Assembly (NCBI GenBank): GCA_038147155.1
Contig: JAYQTA010000009.1
Coordinates: 20,705 to 84,704, forward strand
DNA: 64,000 nucleotides
From: Australimonas brisbanensis
Lineage (GTDB): Bacteria; Chloroflexota; Dehalococcoidia; Lucifugimonadales; Australimonadaceae
Reading direction: 5' to 3'
Shown here: positions 25,326 to 33,576 of the stretch, one piece after another
Numbering within the stretch: position 1 is the stretch's first letter
How the letters are laid out: the number at the start of each line of letters is the position of its first letter
The notes under the pieces: generated by a model
What the model was told of the DNA's origin: nothing
Databases searched by the model: none
Seen by the model: the letters and a program-made list of their open reading frames with translations, nothing else
Translations under genes and position numbers: made by a program

Positions 25326-26081
25326 ATGCTGGAGCAGACGGTGCGGCACGTGCGGCGGCTCATCATGCCGTGGATCTCTCGCTCCAACAGCCAGCGCCGG
25401 CATGAGGGGCACCGGCCCGAGGGCTCCATGCTGCGGGAGGTGGTGTTCGGCGCCAACGATGGGCTGGTGTCAAACGTGGCTCTGGTGGCTGGCATCGCGG
25501 GCGGCACCTCGGACCCCAAGGTCATCGTCCTCGGCGGTGTGGCGGGCCTGGTTGCCGGGGCCATCTCCATGTCCCTGGGCGCCTACGTGTCCACCAAGTC
25601 GGAGCGTGAGTTCCGCGAGGCCGAGGAGGCCCGGGAGCGCTACGAGGTGGAGCACATGCGGGAGGTTGAGCTGGCGGAGACGCGGCACATCTTTCGCCTC
25701 AAGGGCATCACCGGCCCGCTGCTGGACGAGGTGGTGGAGACGGTCTCCCGCGATCACGACGCCTGGGTGCAGCTGATGATGACCGAGGAGCTGGGCTTCC
25801 CCGACCAGCCCCCGCGCCCCGTGCTCTCCGCAGCCCTCATGGGCATCGCCTTCGCCGTGGCCGCCTGCGCACCGGTGCTGCCCTACCTGTTCCTGGAGGG
25901 CACGTCCGCCTTCGCCGCGTCGGTGGGGTTCACGGGCGCTGCGCTCTTCGCCGTGGGCGCCTGGCGCGCCACCCTCAGCGCGGGCAACGTGCTGGTGAAG
26001 GGGACGGAGATGGTGCTGCTGGCCGCCGCCGCCGTGGTGGTGGCGAACCTGATCGGCAAGCTGGTGGGCGTGAGCCTCTAG
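25326..26081 (+). CDS. VIT1/CCC1-family iron or manganese transporter
   Basis: A 251-residue membrane protein of the vacuolar iron transporter family. It has the diagnostic first-helix signature VVFGANDGLVSNVALVAGI, then ISMSLGAYVSTKSEREFREA (helix 2 and its cytosolic continuation). A Glu/His-rich soluble domain follows (ERYEVEHMREVELAET, with more acidic residues around ETVSRDHD), which in the family collects metal ions. Three more hydrophobic helices complete the fold. Members export Fe2+ or Mn2+ from the cytosol. ATG 25326 follows GGAGGTGCGGG. It shares a CTAG double stop with the convergent lipoprotein gene. Confidence 0.9.
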   Translation: MLEQTVRHVRRLIMPWISRSNSQRRHEGHRPEGSMLREVVFGANDGLVSNVALVAGIAGGTSDPKVIVLGGVAGLVAGAISMSLGAYVSTKSEREFREAEEARERYEVEHMREVELAETRHIFRLKGITGPLLDEVVETVSRDHDAWVQLMMTEELGFPDQPPRPVLSAALMGIAFAVAACAPVLPYLFLEGTSAFAASVGFTGAALFAVGAWRATLSAGNVLVKGTEMVLLAAAAVVVANLIGKLVGVSL

Positions 26082-26992
26082 CGCGCGCCCAGCGCCGCCA
26101 GGGCGGTGAGCAGTTCGCCCCGGTTCACCAGCCCCTCGAAGCGCGCGGCCACGTTGCCGTCGCCGTCCACAACGAAGGTCCACGGCTCGGTGGGCAGCCC
26201 CCACTCGGTGGCCTCCGGGGCCAGCACCAGGCGGCCCTCCTCGCGGGCGAGCGAGAGCACCCACGGCTCGATGTGCAGCATGGGCACGCGTCCACCCAGC
26301 GCCTCGTATGCCGCGGCCACCTCGTCCACCACGGGCCCGCACAGCGCACTCACGCAGAAGGCCGGCGAGGCGAAGGCCACCACGAAGGGCTCGCCCAGCG
26401 CCAGCGCACCGGCCACGGAGTGGCCGTGGAGCGGGTCCGTCTCCACCGCTCGGGAGGAGAGGTCCCGGAATGATGCGTCGGCCAGGGTCAGATTGGCCGT
26501 GGGCGGTGCGGGTGCACCGATGGCGGGGACCGTGGTGGCGTCCACCCGGAACGCGGGCGGCTCCACGCGGACGGCGCGGCCCTGGGCATTCACTGCGTCC
26601 AGATGCGCCTGGTAGGTGCCAGCCGTGGGCAGCATCACCCCGTCCGCCGTGTAGTAGCCGCGCACGTCGAAATGGGTGTGGAGCGAGCCGTCGGGATGGG
26701 GGTGCGGCGTCCCGCCCTCGGCCCGGCGCCACGTGGCCCGCGCCTCGGCCACCTGCTCCTCGCTCCCGTCCGCCAGCAGACGCACGATGCGCACCGTGAC
26801 GTCGGCATCCTCCAGCAGCACGCCGTTCACGTCGGCCAGCACGAAGGGGATGCGATTGAGCCCGGGGGTGAACTGGGTGGCGGTGAGGAAGCCGGAGTAG
26901 GTGGGCGCCTGCGTGTCGCCGCAGCCAGCCAGCGCCGCGAGCAGCGCGGCGGACAGGGCCATGACGGTGGTGAGACGGCAGAGGATGCGCAT
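26078..26992 (-). CDS. Lipoprotein with a thioredoxin-like C-terminal domain
   Basis: A 304-residue exported protein. The signal peptide (MRILCRLTTVMALSAALLAA) ends in a lipobox LAGC. Residues about 30-150 look like a beta-sandwich extracellular domain with a His-rich loop (HPHPDGSLHTHFD) that could bind metal. The second half has VVAFASPAFCVSALCGPVVD and TFVVDGDGNVAARFEG, typical of a thioredoxin/TlpA-like fold; the Cys spacing is C-x5-C rather than CxxC, so redox function is uncertain. ATG 26992 is fixed by the signal peptide. It faces the VIT-type gene and lies just downstream of tRNA-Val. Confidence 0.72.
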   Translation of the reverse strand: MRILCRLTTVMALSAALLAALAGCGDTQAPTYSGFLTATQFTPGLNRIPFVLADVNGVLLEDADVTVRIVRLLADGSEEQVAEARATWRRAEGGTPHPHPDGSLHTHFDVRGYYTADGVMLPTAGTYQAHLDAVNAQGRAVRVEPPAFRVDATTVPAIGAPAPPTANLTLADASFRDLSSRAVETDPLHGHSVAGALALGEPFVVAFASPAFCVSALCGPVVDEVAAAYEALGGRVPMLHIEPWVLSLAREEGRLVLAPEATEWGLPTEPWTFVVDGDGNVAARFEGLVNRGELLTALAALGAR

Positions 26993-27001
26993 GGGGTTGC
27001 G

Positions 27002-27078
27002 TGGTGGGCGGTAGAGGACTCGAACCTCTGACCTCCGCGATGTCAACGCGACGCTCTAACCAACTGAGCTAACCGCCC
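27002..27078 (-). tRNA. tRNA-Val (anticodon GAC)
   Basis: On the minus strand a complete cloverleaf can be drawn: acceptor GGGCGGT/ACCGCCC, D arm GCTC/GAGC, anticodon stem TCGCG/CGCGG (one G-U pair) with loop TTGACAT giving GAC, T arm AGAGG/CCTCT with TTCGAGT. The discriminator A is followed by an encoded CCA. GAC reads valine codons GUC and GUU. A TATACT -10 box lies upstream at 27090-27095. Confidence 0.96.
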
Positions 27079-27089
27079 GCAACTCGGCC

Positions 27090-27095
27090 AGTATA
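27090..27095 (-). promoter_or_regulatory. -10 box of tRNA-Val
   Basis: TATACT on the minus strand lies 11 bases before the first tRNA base. The -35 region is not recognisable. Confidence 0.45.
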
Positions 27096-27144
27096 GCGGG
27101 CGCTTGTGGTGCCCGCCTAGCGGCGGGCCCGCCACGCCCCTTTG

Positions 27145-27520
27145 GCCCGGCGCTTTTCCCGCTCGCTACGCTCGCTCGATGGAAGGGGGGCTCCCCCTGT
27201 CCCCAGCTGCCTGCGGCAGCCTCGTTCCCGGGGACTCCCCTGCGCCCCCTCCGGGGGCTACCCCGTCTACGCGCCCTGCCGGGCGCTCAACGTGGGGCCT
27301 GCGGCCCCGCTCGCTGCGCTCGCTCATGGAAGCAGGCGCGTGGCCTGCTCGCATAGTTCGCGATAGAGAGTGGGGCTCAGCCCCAAAAGCGCCGACAAGC
27401 CTAGGAGTGTCCGGGCTAGGGGGGTGCAGTGGGGGAGTGCAACTCCCCCCGCCGGGGGTTCGGCGCGCAGCGCCCAGGGGGTGTCCCCCTTCAGACGAGC
27501 GAACGAAGTGAGCGGGCCCC
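27145..27520. repeat. Dispersed intergenic repeat, copy A
   Basis: This GC-rich, hairpin-rich stretch fills the gap between tRNA-Val and gyrA. It holds two units. The first (about 27160-27330) contains GCTCGCTACGCTCGCTCG and GCTCGCTGCGCTCGCTCATG boxes and CTCCCCTGCG. The second (about 27320-27517) contains GTGGGGCTCAGCCCC, GCCGACAAGCCTAGGAGTG and CAGGGGGTGTCCCCCTTCAG. The second unit matches copy B at 54.2 kb over nearly 200 bases; the first matches copy C at 39.8 kb in inverted orientation. No credible gene lies within it. Function unknown. Confidence 0.8.
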
Positions 27521-27556
27521 CTCGCGCGCGCACGCGTGGCGTACGCACGCGCGATG

Positions 27557-27565
27557 TGCTATGGT
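27557..27565 (+). promoter_or_regulatory. Possible extended -10 promoter of gyrA
   Basis: TGCTATGGT (TGn plus TATGGT at 27560-27565) is an extended -10 element; the -35 is weak. It would give gyrA a leader of about 100 bases in a locally AT-richer zone directly after repeat copy A. Confidence 0.4.
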
Positions 27566-27674
27566 TGTGCGGATTTAATCGCAGATATCGCTGCGCGCTG
27601 TTGGCGTGCCACCAGATATGGGGTGATTGTCCCGCTGCCCACCGCGCTGGTGGGCCTCGCTGAAAGGAGCCCGC

Positions 27675-30308
27675 ATGGTTCTCGGTTCCGGCAACATCCG
27701 CCCGGTCCGCATCGAGGAGGAGATGCGCTCGGCGTACCTGGACTACGCCATGAGCGTCATCGTCTCGCGGGCGCTGCCCGACGTGCGCGACGGCATGAAG
27801 CCCGTGCACCGGCGCATCCTCTACGCCATGCAGGGCATGGGGCTGCGCCCCGGCTCCTCCTACAAGAAGTCGGCGGCGGTGGTGGGCGAGGTGCTGGGCA
27901 AGTACCACCCCCACGGCGACTCGGCGGTGTACGACGCCCTGGTCCGCATGGCGCAGGACTTCTCCATGCGCCACCCGCTGGTGGACGGGCAGGGGAACTT
28001 CGGCTCCGTGGACGATGACCCCCCGGCAGCCATGCGCTACACCGAGGCGCGGCTGGCGGCGGTGGCCGAGCAGGTGCTGGCGGACATCGATCGCGACACG
28101 GTGGACTTCGCCGACAACTACGACGGCTCCCAGCGCGAGCCCACGGTGCTGCCGACCCGCCTGCCCAACCTGCTGATCAACGGCGCGTCGGGCATCGCGG
28201 TGGGAATGGCCACCAACATCCCTCCCCACAACCTGCGGGAGGTGGCGGCGGCCATCGCGCACCTGATTGAGAATCCCGATGCCACCGTGGACGACCTGAT
28301 GGGGTTCATCCACGGGCCGGACTTCCCCACCGCCGGCATCATCATGGGCAAGGAGGGGCTGCTCCAGGCCGCGCACACGGGCCGGGGCAGGGTGGTGGTG
28401 CGTTCGCGCGCCAGCGTCGAGGACATGGAGCGCGGCGACCGCCAGCGCATCGTGGTCACCGAGCTGCCCTACCAGGTGAACAAGGCGAGCCTCGTGGAGA
28501 AGATCGCCACCCTCTCCAAGGAGAAGAAGATCGAGGGCATCTCCGAGGTGCGGGACGAGTCCGACCGGGAGGGTCTGCGGGTGGTGATTGAGCTCTCGCG
28601 CGGGGCCGCCCCGGACCAGGTGCTCAACAACCTGTTCAAGCACACCACGATGCAGTCCGCCTTCCACGTGAACATGGTGGCCCTGGTGGATGGCCAACCC
28701 CGCGTGCTCTCCCTGCGCGCCGCGCTGGTTGCGTTCATCGAGTTCCGCCGCAACGTGGTGCGCCGGCGCGCCGAGTACGACCTAGGCCGCGCCCGCGAGC
28801 GCGCCCACATCCTGGAGGGGCTGCGCATCGCGCTGGAGAACCTGGACGCGGTGATCGCCCTGATCAGGGCCTCCGCGGACACGGAGGCTGCGCGCAACGG
28901 GCTGATGCAGCAGTTCGGCCTCACGGAGACCCAGGCCCAGGCCATCCTGGAGATGCAGCTGCGCCGCCTGGCCGCCCTGGAGCGCGAGCGCATCGAGAAC
29001 GAGTACCGTGACCTGATGGCCCGCATCGCGGACCTGGAGGGGCTGCTGTCGGATCCCGCGCGGGTGCTGGCGGTGGTCAAGGACGAGACGGCCGAGGTGG
29101 CCCGAGCCTTCGGCAACCCCCGGCGCACGGAGGTGTGGGAGCAGGAGGCACAGGACTTCTCCAAGGAGGAGCTGACCCCCCACGCCGACGTGGTGATCAC
29201 CCTCTCGGACCGCGGCTACGTCAAGCGGCTGCCCATCGAGGCCTACCGGCTCCAGCGCCGGGGCGGCAAGGGCGTGCGCGGGCAGGAGACGCGCGAGGGT
29301 GATGCGATCCAGCAGCTGGTGGTGTGCGACACCCATGACTGGCTGCTGTTCTTCACCGACAAGGGGCGCGTGTACCGCGAGCGCGTGTTCAACGTGAAGG
29401 AGGACTCCACCCGCCAGACGCGCGGCACCCCCGTGCAGAACTACATCGCCATCAACCCGGCGGAGGAGACGGTGACGGCGGTGGTGTCCATCACGGACCT
29501 AGAGGTGGACAAGTACATCTTCATGGCCACGCGCATGGGCGAGGTCAAGCGCATGGCGCTGGCCCAGTTCGCCAACATCCGCTCCAACGGCCTGGCCGCC
29601 TTCGACCTGGAGAAGGGCGACGCGCTGCTGGGCGCCCGCCTCGCGGATGAGTCCATGACGGCCATCATGGTCACCCGCAACGGCAAGGGCGTGCAGTTCG
29701 CGCTCACCGACGTGCCGGTGCGTCAGACGCGCGGCGCGGGCGGGGTGCGCGGCATCCGGCTGCTGGACGACGACGAGCTGGTGGGCATGGACGTGGCCAA
29801 CCCCGACGACCAGCTCTTGGTGCTGACGGTGCGCGGGTTCGGCAAGCGCACACCGGTCAACCGCTTCCGCACCACGGGGCGCAACGTGCAGGGGGTGATC
29901 GCCCTCAAGATCTCTGACAAGACCGGCTCCCTGGCAGGTGCGGTGATCACCGGGCCCGACGTGGAGGAGGTGATGGTGGGTTCCTCCAAGGCCATGGTCT
30001 ACCGCACGCGGCTGGAGGAGATCCGCACCCTGGGCCGCAATACCCAGGGCGTCATGGTGATGACCAAGCTGGCCGACGCCGACCGCGTCATCTCCCTCTC
30101 CGCCTTCAAGGAGCGCTCCTGGGAGGAGATCCCGCAGCTGCCGTCCCTGGCCGCAGCCCCCAAGCCCCCCGCGGGCAAGCGGGGGAAGAGCGCCGCCGCA
30201 CCGCCACCGCCCGCACCGGCCCCGCAGCTGGCGCTGGGCCTCGATGACCAGGAGCCGGACGAGCCGGACGCCGAGGACGCCGCAGATGAGGAAGAGGAGG
30301 ACGAGTAG
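27675..30308 (+). CDS. gyrA: DNA gyrase subunit A
   Basis: The 877-residue breakage-reunion subunit of gyrase, which introduces negative supercoils with GyrB. It starts with RIEEEMRSAYLDYAMSVIV and contains KYHPHGDSAVYDALVRMAQ (the quinolone-resistance region, with Ser and Asp at the sensitive-type positions) and AAMRYTEARL with the catalytic Tyr. Its QRRGGKGVRGQ segment is the GyrA-box, needed for DNA wrapping and separating it from ParC. The tail after about residue 835 is a Pro/Ala linker ending in a strongly acidic stretch. ATG 27675 follows GAAAGGAGC. gyrB is not in the window. Confidence 0.97.
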   Translation: MVLGSGNIRPVRIEEEMRSAYLDYAMSVIVSRALPDVRDGMKPVHRRILYAMQGMGLRPGSSYKKSAAVVGEVLGKYHPHGDSAVYDALVRMAQDFSMRHPLVDGQGNFGSVDDDPPAAMRYTEARLAAVAEQVLADIDRDTVDFADNYDGSQREPTVLPTRLPNLLINGASGIAVGMATNIPPHNLREVAAAIAHLIENPDATVDDLMGFIHGPDFPTAGIIMGKEGLLQAAHTGRGRVVVRSRASVEDMERGDRQRIVVTELPYQVNKASLVEKIATLSKEKKIEGISEVRDESDREGLRVVIELSRGAAPDQVLNNLFKHTTMQSAFHVNMVALVDGQPRVLSLRAALVAFIEFRRNVVRRRAEYDLGRARERAHILEGLRIALENLDAVIALIRASADTEAARNGLMQQFGLTETQAQAILEMQLRRLAALERERIENEYRDLMARIADLEGLLSDPARVLAVVKDETAEVARAFGNPRRTEVWEQEAQDFSKEELTPHADVVITLSDRGYVKRLPIEAYRLQRRGGKGVRGQETREGDAIQQLVVCDTHDWLLFFTDKGRVYRERVFNVKEDSTRQTRGTPVQNYIAINPAEETVTAVVSITDLEVDKYIFMATRMGEVKRMALAQFANIRSNGLAAFDLEKGDALLGARLADESMTAIMVTRNGKGVQFALTDVPVRQTRGAGGVRGIRLLDDDELVGMDVANPDDQLLVLTVRGFGKRTPVNRFRTTGRNVQGVIALKISDKTGSLAGAVITGPDVEEVMVGSSKAMVYRTRLEEIRTLGRNTQGVMVMTKLADADRVISLSAFKERSWEEIPQLPSLAAAPKPPAGKRGKSAAAPPPPAPAPQLALGLDDQEPDEPDAEDAADEEEEDE

Positions 30309-30328
30309 GCGTCCTGGCCCCCCACCCC

Positions 30329-30358
30329 TTGTCAGCAACGGGCTGGGGCGGCTAAAAT
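30329..30358 (+). promoter_or_regulatory. Promoter of the L21-L27 operon
   Basis: TTGTCA (30329-30334), an 18-base spacer and TAAAAT (30353-30358) form one of the best promoters here. Transcription should begin near 30365, only about 3 bases before GTG 30368 and 9 before ATG 30374, so the mRNA would be leaderless or nearly so. Confidence 0.7.
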
Positions 30359-30367
30359 CCCCTGGTT

Positions 30368-30739
30368 GTGAGCATGAACTACGCAATCATCGAAACCGGC
30401 GGAAAGCAGTACCGGGTCCAGCCCGGTCAGACCATCACCGTGGAGAAGCTCCCCGGCGAGGTGGGCAGCACGGTCGAACTCGACCGTGTGCTCCTCCTGG
30501 CCCAGGACGGCGCGGCCACCGTTGGCACCCCCACCGTTGAGGGGGCCAAGGTCGTGGCCGAGGTGGCCGAGCAGGGGCGCGGCGATAAGGTGATCGTCTT
30601 CAAGTACAAGCCCAAGGTGCGCTACCAGGTGAAGCAGGGCCACCGCCAGTGGCTGACGAAGCTCTCCATCAAGGAGATCGTCGGTTCCGGCGCGGGGGCG
30701 GCTCCCAAGCGCACGCGGAGCAAGAGCAGTGGCGCATAA
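30368..30739 (+). CDS. rplU: 50S ribosomal protein L21
   Basis: A 123-residue large-subunit protein bound to 23S rRNA. It has the family start NYAIIETGGKQYRVQPGQ and the late KYKPKVRYQVKQGHRQW signature, followed by a short basic tail. The frame begins at GTG 30368 with an ATG at 30374; the family N-terminus fits the ATG slightly better (MNYAIIE). The coding end overlaps the start of rpmA by 11 bases, the usual L21-L27 order. TAA stop, a rare choice in this window. Confidence 0.96.
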   Translation: MSMNYAIIETGGKQYRVQPGQTITVEKLPGEVGSTVELDRVLLLAQDGAATVGTPTVEGAKVVAEVAEQGRGDKVIVFKYKPKVRYQVKQGHRQWLTKLSIKEIVGSGAGAAPKRTRSKSSGA

Positions 30740-30989
30740 GAAGGCAGGCGGTTCCAGCCGCAACGGACGCGACTCCAAGAGCAAGCGCCTCGGCGTGAAG
30801 CGCTTCGGGGGTGAGCAGGTGCGCGCGGGGACCATCATCCTGCGTCAGCGCGGCACCCAGTTCTTCCCGGGCCTGAACGTGGGCATGGGGCGCGACCACA
30901 CGCTGTACGCACTGGTGGATGGTGAGGTCAAGTTCGACCACGCCACCAAGCTGCGCAAGCGGGCCAACATCGTCCCCGCCACGGCCTAG
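30729..30989 (+). CDS. rpmA: 50S ribosomal protein L27
   Basis: An 86-residue protein whose N-terminal tail reaches the peptidyl-transferase centre. The sequence AHKKAGGSSRNGRDSKSKRL is the classic L27 N-terminus, with no extra cleaved leader of the Firmicutes kind, and VGMGRDHTLYALVDG follows. The start is GTG (30729), inside the end of rplU, implying coupled translation. Confidence 0.97.
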   Translation: MAHKKAGGSSRNGRDSKSKRLGVKRFGGEQVRAGTIILRQRGTQFFPGLNVGMGRDHTLYALVDGEVKFDHATKLRKRANIVPATA

Positions 30990-31063
30990 CAGCACCGTTC
31001 TCCAGGGCCCGGGCATCATACTGGCACGGGCCTTGCTCGTTCCCAAGGCACAGGAGCAGCACG

Positions 31064-31267
31064 ATGAAGACCGGGATCCACCCCACCTACTACGAGGAAG
31101 CGCAGGTTACCTGCTCGTGCGGGAACACATTCACCACGGGTGCCACCACCCCCACCATCAAGGTGGAGATTTGCGGCGCCTGCCACCCCTTCTACACCGG
31201 TGAGCAGCGCATCGTGGACACCGAGGGTCGGGTGGAGCGCCTGAAGCGCCGCTTCAACCTCCAGTAG
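31064..31267 (+). CDS. rpmE: 50S ribosomal protein L31, zinc-binding type
   Basis: A 67-residue protein starting MKTGIHPTYYEEAQVTCSCG, with the four zinc ligands in CSC and CGACHPFYTG, i.e. the Cys-containing C+ form used under zinc sufficiency. ATG 31064 follows CAGGAGCAGCACG. It lies 74 bases after rpmA and probably shares its transcript. Confidence 0.96.
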   Translation: MKTGIHPTYYEEAQVTCSCGNTFTTGATTPTIKVEICGACHPFYTGEQRIVDTEGRVERLKRRFNLQ

Positions 31268-31290
31268 CCCCCTTTCGGGCGGGAGTCCCC

Positions 31291-32184
31291 GTGTCCCAAC
31301 AGCGGTTCGTGTACGGCGGTCAGGCGGTCATCGAGGGTGTGATGATCCGCGGGCGCAGCGCGTACACCGTCGCCGCGCGCCACCCCGACGGCTCCATCCG
31401 CACCATCCGCCGCCCCGTGCCCACCTGGAGCACCGGGCGCTGGCGGCGCGTGCCCTTCGTGCGCGGCGTGCTGGTGCTTGCCGAGTCGCTGGTGGTGGGC
31501 ATGCGCGCCCTCACCTACTCGGCCCAGGTGGCCGCGGGTGAGGAGGAGGACGAGCAGCCCATCCCCGCCTGGGCCCTGGCGCTGACCATGGCGGCCTCCC
31601 TGGGGTTGGGCGTCGGTCTCTTCTTCGTCCTGCCCCTGGTGCTCACCCACTACGGCGTGGATCGGTTCACCGGCAACTCCATCCTCTCCAACCTGGGGGA
31701 GGGGGTGCTGCGCTTGGGCATCTTCTTCGCCTACCTGGGCCTGGTGGGGCTGATGCCATCCATCCGCCGGGTGTTCGGCTACCATGCCGCTGAGCACATG
31801 GCCGTCCATACCAACGAGCATGCGCTGGACCTGGAACCGGACAACCTGCGCCGGTTCCCCGCCGCGCACCCGCGCTGCGGCACGGCCTTCCTGCTCACGG
31901 TGATGCTGGTGAGCATCGTGGTCTTCGCGCTGCTGGGTACGCCGGACCTCCCCCTGCGCATCGCATCGCGCATCGTCCTGGTGCCGGTGATCGCCGGCAT
32001 CTCCTACGAGGTGATCCGCTTCAACGCGGCGCACTCCGGCAATTGGCTGGTGCGTGCGGGGACCATCCCCTCGCTGGCGCTCCAGGCCCTCACCACCCGC
32101 AAGCCGGACGATGGGCAGATCGAGGTGGCCATCGCCGCCATGAACGCGGCCATCGCCGCCGATGAGGCCCCCGAGGCCGCCTAG
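31291..32184 (+). CDS. DUF1385 family membrane protein
   Basis: A 297-residue multi-pass protein. The family signatures are clear: YGGQAVIEGVMIRG near the N-terminus, GYHAAEHMAVHTNEH in the middle (a His/Glu-rich potential metal site) and HPRCGTAFLLTVMLVS. Four or five hydrophobic helices span residues about 85-260. DUF1385 proteins are widespread in Gram-positive bacteria and Chloroflexota, often next to rpmE and prfA as here, and are described as metal-dependent-enzyme-like; the function is unsettled. GTG start at 31291 after GGGCGGGAG. Confidence 0.9.
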   Translation: MSQQRFVYGGQAVIEGVMIRGRSAYTVAARHPDGSIRTIRRPVPTWSTGRWRRVPFVRGVLVLAESLVVGMRALTYSAQVAAGEEEDEQPIPAWALALTMAASLGLGVGLFFVLPLVLTHYGVDRFTGNSILSNLGEGVLRLGIFFAYLGLVGLMPSIRRVFGYHAAEHMAVHTNEHALDLEPDNLRRFPAAHPRCGTAFLLTVMLVSIVVFALLGTPDLPLRIASRIVLVPVIAGISYEVIRFNAAHSGNWLVRAGTIPSLALQALTTRKPDDGQIEVAIAAMNAAIAADEAPEAA

Positions 32185-32236
32185 GCGCACCGCCTGCACG
32201 CGCGGGCGCATCTCAAGACCAGTGAGGTGAGCCCCT

Positions 32237-32671
32237 ATGTCCAACGCCGGCGTCCCACTGAACCGTGTGTCCGTGGAGTGCCTCACGGGGTTGGCCGCCC
32301 GCGCCTCTGCCCGCGGTCACGTGGTGGTGGCCGACGAACCCCCCTCGGCAGGGGGCGCCGATGAGGGCATGCGCCCCTCTGAGCTGCTCCTCTCCTCACT
32401 GGGCGGCTGAATCGCCATCACGCTCCGGCTGTACGCCGGGAGGAAGGACTGGGCGCTGCGCGAGGTGCGGGTGGAACTGGCCCACCGCAAGGTGGAGGCG
32501 GAAGGTGGCTCGCCGGTGGACGAGATCGACGTCGAGGTCACCGTCACCGGCGACCTCGACGCCGCGCAACTCGAACGCCTGGAGCAGATATCCGGCCGCT
32601 GCCCCGTGGCCCGCACCCTCAAGGGTGGAGGGCTGCGCATCAGCGAGCGCCTCACCCACCTCCCGGCCTAG
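32237..32671 (+). CDS. OsmC-like peroxiredoxin, predicted selenoprotein (in-frame UGA at the peroxidatic Cys)
   Basis: From ATG 32237 (GAGGTG upstream) a 145-codon frame runs to TAG at 32669, interrupted only by TGA at 32408-32410, codon 58. The product is an OsmC/YhfA-type protein of normal length (144 residues). RPSELLLSSLGG precedes and IAITLRLYAGRKDW follows the TGA. In this family that position is the catalytic Cys of LGxCTAITLRMYAxRK; the second, resolving-type Cys is present in SGRCPVARTL (Cys122). OsmC proteins reduce organic hydroperoxides with these two thiols. UGA at exactly this residue plus a hairpin 12 bases downstream indicates selenocysteine. No selA/B/C/D gene is in the window. 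A nonsense mutation is the alternative. It faces the LiaF-like gene, sharing CTAG. Confidence 0.82.
32423..32442 (+). other. Candidate bacterial SECIS hairpin
   Basis: CTCCGGC (32423-32429) pairs with GCCGGGAG (32435-32442), with one bulged G, and leaves the loop TGTAC. The loop begins 19 bases after the UGA and has G as its second base, both within the usual bacterial SECIS limits. It is embedded in the coding sequence, as bacterial SECIS elements are. Confidence 0.6.
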
Positions 32672-33576
32672 CGCACGTTCACGCTGGCCGCCCCCACGCT
32701 GATGGACAGGTCCACCCGGTCCTGCGCCGTGGCGTAGTCCGCCGACTCCCACACGTCCCCGGACTTGGGGAAGCGCTCCGCGTCCACGCTTACTGACGAG
32801 AGCCCCGACGATGCCCTGATGCGCGCCGCCACCCCCACCGGGATGATAAGGGTGATGTCCGCCGCGCCGCCGCTCACGCTGGCGCTGAGGCGCCCGTAGG
32901 CGGGCAGCGTGATGCTCACGTCCGCCGCACCAACGATGACGGAGAGGCTCTCGATGGACAGCGCGGACAGGTCCACGTCAGCGTCCGCCGCGCCGATGTC
33001 CAGGTCCATCGCCATGGGGATGCCGCGCGCCAGGGCGATGTCCCAGTTCGCGTCGTTCTCACCCCAGCCGAAGGGCAGGTCGAGGAGGCCACCCTCGCCG
33101 GGCGCGTAGCGCAGGGTGGCCGTCCCGCCGGTGCGCTCTACCGCGGCGATGGGGTCCTTGCCGGGCATCACCTGGGTAGACTCGGCCAGCAGGCGTGAGT
33201 CCTCGGGAAGGGCGTTCAGGCGCAGCGAGCCCGCGCCGAAGTCCACCTCCACGTCCATGTGCGAGACGGGCACGATGCCCAGCGGCTCGTTCACGTAGAG
33301 GGTGCACATGCCCGCGTGGGTGGGGCCGATGAGCGCGGCGAGAGCGATGGCCCCGGCCAGCAGCGCCGCCACGATGGCTCCCGCCACCAGGGGCGCGCGC
33401 CGCCCCAGCACCAACTGCACGCCGGCGATGATGATCAGCACTGGCCACAGGCGCTAGAGTGCGCCCCACACGCCCCAGGCCACCACGCCGGTGGTCTGGA
33501 GCAGCAGCAGCGCACCCAGGGCCACCAGCACCAGGCCGCCGATGGGGATGCGTGAACGCCTGGGTTCCTTGTTCAT
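32668..33576 (-). CDS. LiaF/toastrack-type envelope stress protein with an in-frame TAG
   Basis: From ATG 33576, overlapping the stop of the upstream gene as ATGA, a 303-codon frame runs to TAG at 32668, interrupted by TAG at codon 41 (33454-33456). Before it, PIGGLVLVALGALLLLQTTG and VVAWGVWGAL; after it, RLWPVLIIIAGVQLVLGRR. Together they give the LiaI-LiaF-like two-helix unit, whose consensus often has W at this spot (WALWRLWP). A third helix and a repetitive beta domain follow (IGAADADVDLSALSIESL, VGAADVSITLP, GGAADITLIIP), the DUF4097/toastrack fold. Such proteins sense or buffer membrane damage together with PspC. The downstream part might instead start at GTG 33441. Readthrough, decay or error cannot be separated. 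Confidence 0.75.

Noticed and set aside
27104..27511. Open frames inside repeat copies A and B
   Set aside because: The frames are not conserved between copies and their translations match nothing recognisable; the DNA repeats, not a protein, are conserved.
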